Shown: piece after piece, positions 38,588 to 47,964 of the stretch | How positions within the stretch are numbered: the first letter of the stretch is position 1 | Layout: each line of letters starts with the position of its first letter | NCBI RefSeq assembly: GCF_042242105.1 | Contig: NC_092020.1 | Span: 981,001-1,045,000 of the forward strand | DNA from: Pempheris klunzingeri | Lineage: Eukaryota; Chordata; Actinopteri; Acropomatiformes; Pempheridae | Reading direction: 5' to 3' | Length of the DNA stretch: 64,000 nt | Notes under the pieces: model-generated | The model's database searches: none | What the model was told of the DNA's origin: nothing | The model's input: only the letters and a program-made list of their open reading frames with translations | Program-made: the position numbers and the translations under genes

Positions 38588-38989
38588 CTGTTGTAGACCA
38601 GGATCACCAGGGATCAGAGGTAAGCTTTGTATATTAACACATTACAGTTCATTTTCACTGGAAAGCCGGCTTTCACCAGGACTCCTCTTGGAGAGAACTG
38701 CACAAAAGATAAGTGCGTCAAGTTTTATATTAACATACTATCAAACAGTTAAGAAGTTGTTGCATCTTTTCTTTTGTTATATGATGTTTGCTGACCAGTG
38801 CAGATCCACTTCATCTAACTTTCCAGCAATGACTTTAATGTCCAGCAGGGGACCTTCAGCGATGTACTGCATGATTTCCAGTCTCTCCGTGTGTTCCTCC
38901 CAAATACCAAACCGATACCTGAAGCTGACCTTTTCCTTACAAACTCAGCGCAAGACAGAGACACCGCACTCAAAGTTACCTGCTTCAGA
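38588..38989 (-). pseudogene. FIIND core exon with nonsense codon and frameshift
   Basis: After the acceptor agcctacag the frame reads SEAGNFECGVSVLR and then TGA (38945-38947) at the position where the family has Trp (L-R-W-V-C-K). The same frame then resumes as VCKEKVSFRYRFGIWEEH, EIMQYIAEGPLLDIKVIAGK and LDEVDLHW, unmistakable FIIND (ZU5-like half). About 100 bp of non-coding-looking sequence follows where the family has a conserved stretch. Homology resumes with FSPRGVLVKAGFPVK and NCNVLIY. A length change near 38615-38620 throws the final IPGDPGLQQ into another frame before the donor gttagt. At least three disabling changes are visible. Confidence 0.78.
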
Positions 38990-39190
38990 CTGTAGGCTAA
39001 TTTGTGAAAGGTAAGGCAAGTTTACCATAGGTAACAAAATCTGCCTTATTTTTATTTGCTGTGAAAAACAACATTCCCTTGATCATTTAAATAATGCATT
39101 AGTATTAAAGGTAAGAGCACCAAAAAGATCTTAGTTTTCCTTCTGTCCAAATGTGTTTGCTGTGAGACAGTATTTGCGGAGAGGTTTTAC

Positions 39191-39288
39191 CTGAACATCC
39201 ACACAGTTCACTTTATCCAGTCATCCTCAGGGGATACTTGACTCCCAGGTACCATCTTTCTTGAGTTAAACGTTCCAAAGAAAAGTTC
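39191..39288 (-). other. Possible decayed exon of the FIIND gene
   Basis: Acceptor aatctgtttcag and donor GTAAAA enclose 98 bp. One frame gives ELFFGTFNSRKMVPGSQVSP and EDDWIK before a stop. Its position between the CARD exon and the FIIND core suggests a linker exon. Similarity to a known family was not established. Confidence 0.3.
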
Positions 39289-39586
39289 CTGAAACAGATT
39301 AATTTATTGTAAATTCACTGAACATATGCAGGGGCACAATGAGAGTCTTTATGGATTTCAGATACAGAAAAAAGCTAGGTGTTGTCAAATGGCCTGCGGT
39401 GTGTTAAAGTTTGTCTTCTTAGTATTTTTAAAGAAAACTTTAAATTCTAGTCATTTTCAACATTGAGTAGAATTCAATCATTAATCAGTAAATCTCAAAA
39501 TTAAAAGAGGATTAGATAAAAGGCACAAACCACCCAATCCAGAGGTCAACATGGATGATGCCTCAGACAGCTGTGGATCTACTCAC

Positions 39587-39649
39587 TGTCATGCCCCCCA
39601 GGACATAGTCCAGACCTTTCTGGAGAGGGTTTTGGTCGACAATCTGCGA
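39587..39649 (-). other. Possible short exon between the CARD and FIIND exons
   Basis: Acceptor tttgttttacag and donor GTGAGT enclose 63 bp, open in one frame (SQIVDQNPLQKGLDYVLGGM). The phase does not match that of the upstream CARD exon donor. It may be a linker exon or chance splice-like signals. Confidence 0.25.
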
Positions 39650-39869
39650 CTGTAAAACAAATCTGAAGCGGTAAAGGACAACTGGAGTCACTCGTGCTCC
39701 TTGCAGCCTGTTTCTTCACTTGACTTAAGGAAAGAGACATTCTGTTTATTTCTTTACTCATGTTTACTGTGTGAATCAGCCTCGGGGATGGCAGAGCAAC
39801 ACGTTGTCCATCCATGTGCAAAGTCTTTGTGTTTAACACACATTAAGCCCAAAGTGAAAGCATGTGTCT

Positions 39870-40321
39870 TTACGTTGGTGTCTCGATGTCTTTGATAAGA
39901 CGTGGCTCCACTTTCTCCACGATCTTGTAGAAGATGTCTTTGCCTCCAACTCCAACAGCTTTCAGATGATCAAAGAGCTCCTGCATCTTCTGGCTGGAGG
40001 TCTGGAGGGCTCTGATTTTATCACAACTTTCTTGTTGAATAACCCCCTGGATAAGGAGCTGGTGAACATTTCTCACTCTGTGGATCAGCTGGACTTCATA
40101 TTTATCCACAAAGTGCTCCTCTGGGGGAAGGCAGAAAGAAAAAATACTTGAATTCAAAGACGGGCTTCATTGCAAAATATTTCTTTCCATATTCAAAGTG
40201 TAGCTCATCATCATAATCATCATAATATATCATTTTCTATTGTAGTTCATCAATACAACAGTGTCTCAGAGAACAAAAAATGGACTCACTTTCTTAGAGG
40301 ACTGTCCACCTGCCTCCATCA
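39870..40321 (-). CDS. CARD protein, two exons (40321-40290, 40118-39870), possibly CARD-only
   Basis: Exon 1 follows acceptor-like ttttggcag and carries ATG at 40317-40319, giving MEAGGQSSKK before donor GTGAGT. Exon 2 follows a long pyrimidine tract ending cccccagag and encodes EHFVDKYEVQLIHRVRNVHQ, GVIQQESCDKIRALQ, QKMQELFDHLKAVG and KDIFYKIVEKVEPRLIKDI. This is a complete six-helix CARD of the NLRP1/ASC type (HFVDKxxxxLIxRV is diagnostic). The frame ends in TAA, 92 aa in total. That stop overlaps a GTAAAG donor at 39873, so the exon could either terminate a CARD-only protein or splice onward to the FIIND remnants. CARD-only proteins act as decoy or adaptor regulators of inflammasomes; that role is inference. 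No lesion is visible in these two exons. Confidence 0.62.
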
Positions 40322-40324
40322 CTG

Positions 40325-42246
40325 CCAAAATAAGAAGACACAGTATCAGACAATGACTTTAATTTTTAAACAAACTTTAATTTTATTACTAATGTGAGAC
40401 AACTAGTGCTAAAAGACACATTAACTCTGGTGCAGCATTTCAAAAGAAAAGCAGCAGTCCCTGGCAAAACCACATTCCTGTTATTAATACATATTCAGCA
40501 CATAAGTTATCAACACACATTCTGAATATTAATCAAGAGAAGATACCAGGGGATGTTAAGCAGAAGCAGTGAAAATACAATATAAATTAATGGACACAGA
40601 AAAAAATCAATTATACACATAAATTAAAAACTAAAAAGGAAAAAAACAAGATGAATTACTGAAAAAGGAAAAATTGACCTATAATACCTGTAATATCTAT
40701 AAATTAGAAAATACATTACATATCAGATTGTATATACATACATGCTTTGAGAAGAATTCCCCAGCTGAGTCTGTTTACATGTCATATTTCTCAGTTTCTG
40801 TTCCTCTTGTGATTTTTCTTGCTTGTCCTGGCAGAGAGCCAAGAGCTCTCGTTGCTACTCGGAAGTTCAGCCGGACACATTAGTTCGGTTTCTCTGTAAG
40901 TGACCTGATGACAGAAGTCATTACTGATCTCATTCTGCACCAAATGATGTGAAAACGTTACCAAGTGTGTCAGGAAGACACCTGCTGATGCCTTCAAATG
41001 CCGTTGGAAATACAACAATCCAAGTGGCACAAACGCACTGTGGCTTCTTCACATCTGTCTGTCTGACTATTTCACATTAATCTCAGATTGCCCGCAGCTA
41101 TGAAGGCATATTTTGTTTTATTTTGAAAAGTTTATTTTGTTACACAGTGCTTGCTTTGAAATGTTTTAATTTAAAAAAAAAAAAAGATGAGAATGACGTG
41201 CACATATTTTTAAAGGAAAAATGCAACTGTGACACTATCATAATACATTTTAAATTCACCTTGACATGATTGACAGAAAACCAGTCTGTCTACAGCTAGT
41301 GTCAGTGTAAGAACGACAGTTTTCCACCATTTTAAGTAATTAAAACCTTTGCATTAAGATTGAATGTGTTTGTTTTAATCATACTTTGCTTGTTTTTCTC
41401 ATGGATGACATCCATTATGTTGTTTTTGAGGATTTGCAAGAAATAACTAGTCAATTAATCAATTTAGAGAGAGTTAACGTGTCAAAATTTCATTGGTCTC
41501 ACCAATTCAAATGTGAATTCTTGCTGCTTTTTTATGATTGTGATTGTTAAAGAAGATTAGTATATATCTTTGGGATTTGGATTGTTGGTCAGATGAAACA
41601 ATTAAAACATAGTGACTTCAACAGCCTGATGAAATTGTGATATTTACGCTATTTTCTGACATTTGATCTCAGATATTATGCAGCCCTATGAGAGACTGAC
41701 AGATGAACTCAGCCATGCATTATAAGTGTAACTCATAGTTTTGTTCATTGTATGCAGGATCACGCTGGTGGAGGTTTATTTGTTACACTAGTTGTAGTTT
41801 TTTCAGGCAGCTTTGAGATGCTTCATCTTAACGAAAGAAAGTAAAATATACACAAAATACCAAAATGAGCTCTATTAAAGGATGCTGGTGACATACAAAC
41901 ACATCCTGTATTGTATGTTCTGAGCGTTTCACTGCACCACACGTGCTCTAACTTGCAAAGTACTGGAAAAACCTGACATAGACAGGAGCATGGAAATACT
42001 TTGGATTGATGCCAATTCACAACACTTGAGCACAAAACAATGCGATAAATTGTCTTGGAAAAATAGTGGCTGACATTTTTCACATACATGTGGGGCTGAC
42101 ACATGGGGAGGTGAATGTGAGACGAGAGGAAGAGGCGGATATGGCAGCCATTCAGAGAGCACAGTGAGTATCTGTTGCAGGCCACTCCTCATTCTTCATT
42201 TGTCTCAGAAACTCCTTCCTCACTTCATCTCTTCTCTTTCACCACC
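40325..42246. other. Intergenic, no further exon seen
   Basis: AT-rich, with no further FIIND or NACHT exon upstream of the CARD exons. It includes a reverse copy of a dispersed repeat (41437-41690). The 150 bp before fabp6 lacks a recognisable TATA box. Confidence 0.5.
41437..41690 (-). repeat. Dispersed repeat ('gctgcaac...' type), reverse copy
   Basis: Words in reverse orientation relative to 27817-28113: aactagtcaattaatcaatt, aatgtgaattcttgctgctt, tatctttgggatttggattg, ttggtcagatgaaacaat and ctattttctgacattt. Confidence 0.55.
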
Positions 42247-43000
42247 ATGGCTTTCAACGGGACATACGAGCTGGAGAGTCAAGAGAACTATGAGGAGTTC
42301 CTGGAAGCAATCGGTATTAGGATTTTTTTTTTATTAAATGGAGAAACGTGAGTCGTCATTCATTTAAACTTTGTCAAATGTCACCTGCTCTGCCACAGGG
42401 CTTCTCAGTGCCAAGACAGACCACAAAGTGGTAACGACGGTGGCTCAGGAGGGGAACGACTTCACCTGGACACAAAGCATTCCCAACTGGACCTGGTCCA
42501 ATAAGTTCAGCGTCGGTCAGGAATGTGAGCTGACGACAATGATGGGCTCCAAATTCAAGGTAAGTTAATAACAGGCACTGCAGAAAATGATCCATCAACA
42601 ACAAACCTGCCATATGTTCCCGGTTTGACGTGAGGTTTTCATGTTATCAAGTCCACTGGACGTCTCCCTCTGTGACCTTTTGTAACCTGTAGGCTCCCGT
42701 CACTATGGAAGGCTGCAAAATTTCAGTACAGTTTCCTCAGTACCTCTTCACAGCAGAGCTCATCGAAGATAAGCTGCTAATGGTAAGAGAAGAAATGAGT
42801 AAAATATGCTGACATAAGTGACACTCTGACCCCAGAATACTCACTGACACAAATTAGCGCAAAACATTTTTAATAACTTGAAGAGAAATTTTAGTTTGTT
42901 GCATTTTCATTCTTTATCTTTTTCCATACTCGTCCTCTAGAACTGCACAACTTCAGGAGAGAAGGGCGTGACTTTCAAAAGAGTCAGCAAGAGGATCTAA
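42247..43000 (+). CDS. fabp6: Gastrotropin / ileal bile-acid-binding protein, four exons joined (42247-42313, 42399-42559, 42693-42782, 42941-43000)
   Basis: A cytosolic intracellular lipid-binding protein of enterocytes that binds bile acids in a ten-strand beta-barrel. The four exons total 378 nt (125 aa) and use the classic FABP layout, with intron 1 in phase 1 after residue 22. The sequence starts MAFNGTYELESQENYEEFLE. It carries GNDFTWTQ and NKFSVGQE, as in FABP6, and ends with GVTFKRVSKRI. All six splice sites are GT-AG. The start has a strong Kozak context (CACCACCATGG). The loop after the helical lid (AIGLLSAKTDHKVVT) is about five residues shorter than in human or zebrafish FABP6 as I remember them. 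The position next to ccnjl supports orthology. Confidence 0.92.
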
Positions 43001-43240
43001 TGCTGCGAGACTCAACATGCTTCAGTGGAAAAGAGGCTGTGGGAGGTCAGACACATGGAGAAAGTGCTTGCATCAGGTAGCGAAGCAGGAGGAATCAAGT
43101 AGCCACCTGCAGTGAGGAGGAAGTGGGACATCCCTCTGCTTCACTGGACTGTGTGCTGCTGTTTGTCTTTCAGCTCTAACTACCTACTGTATTTCTACAA
43201 AGATGAAACCATACAACTCTACCAGCGTCCATGTTGATCC

Positions 43241-43246
43241 AATAAA
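43241..43246 (+). terminator. fabp6 polyadenylation signal AATAAA
   Basis: AATAAA about 240 bp after the fabp6 stop codon, a typical 3'UTR length for this family, followed by GT/T-rich sequence (tttagtgagaatcaggtttt). Confidence 0.7.
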
Positions 43247-44075
43247 AAACATCTAATTGTCGTCAGTTTAGTGAGAATCAGGTTTTCTTTCACTTGTTTC
43301 ACACTATTTGTGTATGTTCACTGTTTCTGTCACCTGTACAAACATTCTCTGAAAATACAAACCATTTCACAAAGCAAATATGTTTAAGGGTGGATTTATT
43401 TTCTGCAGCATTAGAGTTAGTTAATCACTGAAGTTTGGCTTCATGAGTGGGAGACAAACAATATCTACTGACATTTACACGCCCAGTTTAACAAATAAGA
43501 GGTTCTTGGTATTTCATGTCTAATTTTTTATCTCAAATGGACAGGAAATACAGTTGTGCAGAGGTTTTACTTTTGTATTACTTTATTTACTTTGAATCGC
43601 AATATTGATATCAATGATCCTCATTTAAGTTGTTACTTTTACTTTTGTTCATTATTGAATTTACCTCAGCGTTAAACATTTGACAGTTTGTAGTTTGTAG
43701 CCTCAAAAACCATAATGTCAAATTAAAAGTTGAGGTCACACTGACTTTTGAACATGAAAACATAATAATACATAATATGAGCCTTTAAATCTTTACGATA
43801 CATGGGGAAACATTACTTTTATTGAATCATTGTAAAAGGTCAACATTTCCTCTGAACATTGCTTTGGTTGGAGGCAGTATGGCCTCTTGTGGCTGTTAGC
43901 AGGGCTTTTAGAAAACAGTGTCCTATTAAAGGTTTCCTCATGTACCAGTGAAAATTGATAAAATCTCCAGTTATCAGATGCATCAATGCAACAGCTTCCT
44001 GTTGAGATGGATACTAAATGCTCTAATTTACAACTAATTATCTAATTATACAACTTTCAGCTAAAACGAAGCAGT

Positions 44076-44247
44076 TCAATTTGTCCTCTTACTGACCTTC
44101 TTGTTACAAACTTCACCAACGGTGTCGACCTGAAAAAGTGAAGATTTAATTTAACATTTTTTAACATTTAACGTTGCACACGCTCACCTCAACAAGCTTG
44201 TCATCAACCACCTCAGCAGTGAGGGTGTTTGAAGAGTTTCCCTCCAT
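44076..44247 (-). pseudogene. Inverted fabp6-like remnant, exons 3 and 4 (44247-44188, 44129-44076)
   Basis: On the minus strand, a 60-nt piece (MEGNSSNTLTAEVVDDKLVE) ends at donor GTGAGC. After a tiny 58-bp intron ending cttcactttttcag comes an 18-codon piece (VDTVGEVCNKKVSKRTN, stop). Both align with fabp6 exons 3 and 4 (MEG..TAE..EDKL; ..KRVSKR) at the same intron position, but the MEG-to-TAE segment is shorter. No acceptor precedes exon 3, and no exon 1 or 2 was found in the next 3.5 kb. It faces fabp6 tail to tail at about 1.1 kb. It is most likely the remnant of an inverted gene duplicate; a live gene with distant exons cannot be excluded. Confidence 0.68.
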
Positions 44248-44249
44248 CG

Positions 44250-47200
44250 AAAGTGACAGAAAAAAAAAAATGAAATGCTCTTGAATCTTTCTCAAAATCA
44301 CTCTCTCCTCTTGTCAAATGCAATTAGGGCACTTTCTCTAGGTTGGTATCAAATTTACTGAAGTTCAGCTCTGTTAAATCCACAGAGTGACATCTGGCTG
44401 TCTGATCTGCTGTATAAGAAGTACTGCACCATCTGTGGTTTTCATGTGTAAAGTTGGATTTCCACGTCTGTAACAGCGACTCACGACACCAGCTGTCATG
44501 ACACCAACACTCCTGTGTGTGTACCCGTCATCCTGGAGGAGGCAGCCATTTGAGGACCAAATGCTGCAGTGAAGGATGGGAAGGCACAGTGTCACAGCTG
44601 TATGATCAGACTGGGGTTTAAAAAGGGTTTTAATTTTGTTTTAGTTGAGTTCTTGTTCATTTTAAGTCCGTCTGTTATGTCAGTTTTACTTGTTTTCTTT
44701 GTCTTTATTGCATTTAAACTACTATGTGAACTTAAAGGAGGCTCATATTTAAGTCTGTTTAGGCATGTGATCCCATCATACTTGATCTTTTCTGTTCCCT
44801 TCCTCTTCTCACTGGATTGTCTTGTTCTTTAAAATGCAAAGACCAAATATCTGCTGGGGATTTCAGTCTGTTGTCAGCATTACTAAGCAAAAATGAATTG
44901 CTGCAGGCACAGCAGCTGATCAGGGCCAGGCCTTAGTTACATGTGTTTGAAATTGGAGATGTGAACGATGAATGAATAACATGAATGTTTTTTGATACTA
45001 GATAACTTCCACTTCTGCTCCTCTTTCTTTCACAGTTACAGTTGGTGCTTTAGTGGACTGTGCTTGTATAGTACAGTTTGGTCTTCAGACCACTCAAAGC
45101 TCTTTTACACTCAATACACATTCACCTATTTGCACACTGGAGCTAATCTTTGACAAACACAGCCTTCAGTGTGCAGTTTAGGGTTCAGCATCTTGCCTAA
45201 GTGTCAAGATCGAACCACCATTCTTTCAATAAGTGGAGGAGGATCTGCCTCTTGAGACAAAAAAGTCTCTTGTTCACTAAAATACACTTCACCTGCACAA
45301 GGAAGTTTACCACCAAACCTTTTCATGCCACATGTTTCACACTGATTCAGGAAAGAAAACTGCATTCTTCCATTGTCGCCACTAGGAGGCATCCTCGTTC
45401 CTCAGTAAAACACCAGAGGGAGCCTCCTCATCTATTTCTGTGCAGTGCACTGAGAGAATCAGTGAGTTTCTACATTTTGGAGGAGGTAAATGAACTGTTA
45501 TCAAAGAAATGTGTTTGTGTTAATAATAGTCTTATGACAGTCTGTCCTCCCAGAATTTAGGACACAAATCTTTTCAATGAAGCAGTGAGATATTTATTTC
45601 TTTTAAGGAGGGAATGCTGTTGCATATCAAATTTAATGAGAGTGAGTCTCCATTTCTTAATTTGTGCATCAGTGAAAACACTCACAACACATAATTATTC
45701 TCGTCCTGGACTTTTAACACACGGAAAAGAAAACTCACCAAAGAATCAGTTGCTTTTGCAGCTGCTGTATGGCACAAATCCTACTGATAGTATCATATCA
45801 CACGTTATTACACCTAATTATGTCTTCTTATGAGAAATAAATCTACATTTCCATGATACACACTTTACTTTTTCAAAGCCTTAATTCAGCGGTCTGGTTT
45901 TGGTTTTTTTTTTAGATTTGAATGACTCAACATCACCTAAATAACAGTAAGAATTTCTTAACCACCTAAACTGCCTTTAATCTGGACATCAATCCACATT
46001 AAATACAGTAAAAGTTTTTATTATTGATAGTAGTTGGATACTAAATGCTTTAAAATATATAATGTTAATCAGTATGTTAATTCCAGTGCACAGTGTTAAG
46101 GTAAAGCCACCACGACACCTACAGAGACTCACTTGATGCGTACAACACAGATTTACACTAAAATACATTTATCAAATGACTTTTACAATTCAGTGAAGCT
46201 TCACAGAAACATTTCATTCATGTAAGTGGATGTAAGAAACTTGTGCTAAAGCATGGCTGGATAAACCTGCCAGGGGGCCCCAGGGTCCCTTTTTAATCCC
46301 CCATTCCTCTCACTCTTTGTGCACTGTGTGAAGTTTTTCTGCGCTGGAATACTTCCAGGTCTCACGTTGCTCCGTGGTCACTTGTTTAAACACAAATTAG
46401 GAATATTCAACTCACAAACACAAAACTGATGTGATGATTTCTGACGCAGATCCCCTCTTTTCGACAGGATCACAAGATCAAGTGATGAAGCAGGACCTAC
46501 GTTTAAGGTCTTTATGAGTCAATATTGTGTTTCCATTATACATGTTCTCCCCAAAACAGTTAAACTGAATTAGTACAAGCAAGTTGAGAAACTAACTGAG
46601 TATTAAGTCTGTCTGAGAGCTGATCTGGCTCAGCAGTCCCGGAATAGGTGGCAACTAAATGTTGTAAGTTAAAGGCACGTTTACTGAGGCGCCCACCAAA
46701 AGCGTAAGGTGAGTACCCTCGCAGCACCCCCAACCCTCCCTCTTCCCGAATTCTTCCTCAAGGACACATAATAGGAAGCCAGCAGCCTGCTTGTTCAGCC
46801 CCACACACAAAAGCTTACAGGAGGCTGTGAAGATGATCAGTTAACCTCCCGTCACAGATGGGCCACGTTAGATCACAGTGGAAATCTTGAAGAATTTCCA
46901 CTTCAATCTCAACATTTCTTATTTTACTAAATGTTTAAAAATACTCAAATCATGTAAATAGTCTGCATGAGCGCACTGCCAAATAGTGATTGCTCTTTAA
47001 TCTGTATGCCAAGTTAATTACGTTTTGATCAGGCTCATGTGGAGGAACATTGTGTAGCTTTATTTTTGTTATCTAGCTTCATGCTAATTAAAGGTCTGTG
47101 AGCTGATATGATTAGGCATTTGCACATGGTTATGCTCCACATTTCTGACTCAGAAAAAACAAACAAACTACTAAACAACTCTACAATTTCGTCACAAAAT

Positions 47201-47815
47201 AAATGTTATGCAGTGTTTCAGAGAACAGAGCTGAGGCTCCAAACCATCCACAGTCCACTGTACTGTGTCCAATACGAGAAGGCGGCTAATTTGCAAGCAT
47301 TAAATGGGAGTATAATGTCTTGTGTGTGAGAGAGAGTCCCATCGCTGAATAGATTTCTATATACTAAATACCATAAAACATAAAGCTCTGACTGAGCCGT
47401 GGAGGCTGGATTAAGAAGCAGAAGAGAGACTCCGCTTGTTTCTCAAACTCTGAATGTTAACTTTGTCCAAGAATGTACATGCTATTCCGCTCGTGGATAT
47501 ACTTTTCCACCCATGTTACGAGTGTGGGAATGACAGATTAAATTATTTGCTTTTGATTTTACTTAGAGGAACATGTATGCACACCCTTTACTTAAATACA
47601 AGCAGCAAAAACACACTGTGAAAACACCCCAGGAAGTTTAAAACTTAAGCAAAAGTTATGGTTAAGTACAATTTTATTACTTATGCATTAATTTATAAGA
47701 CACATTTTATTTTCTGTAGTTTGTGTAAATGAAGCTAAGTTTAACAACCTGTTGGATAATTGAATAATTCTCTAATGTCAAATATTTTGTGTGTAAAATT
47801 GAATCAACAAAGAAA
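44250..47815. other. Intergenic, no gene seen
   Basis: AT-rich, with short frames only. Searching by eye for fabp exon 1 and 2 motifs on the minus strand found nothing. Confidence 0.5.
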
Positions 47816-47817
47816 GA

Positions 47818-47962
47818 AGAGCTGTCAGATAAATTAAGTAAAAAGTATATTTTGTCTGAAAAGATTAGTAGTATAAAGCAGAGGAAAATGGAAATGTTAA
47901 GTTACTGTAAGCAAAATGACCACAAAACTGTATTTAAGTGCAGCGCTTGAGTAAATGTATTC
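47818..47962 (+). repeat. Dispersed teleost repeat, copy 2 (agtaaaaagta / cttgagtaaat type)
   Basis: Shares words and order with 1478-1640: agctgtcagataaattaagt, aaaaagtatatt, aaaatggaaatgtt, and cttgagtaaatgtattcgg at the end. Confidence 0.55.
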
Positions 47963-47964
47963 GG

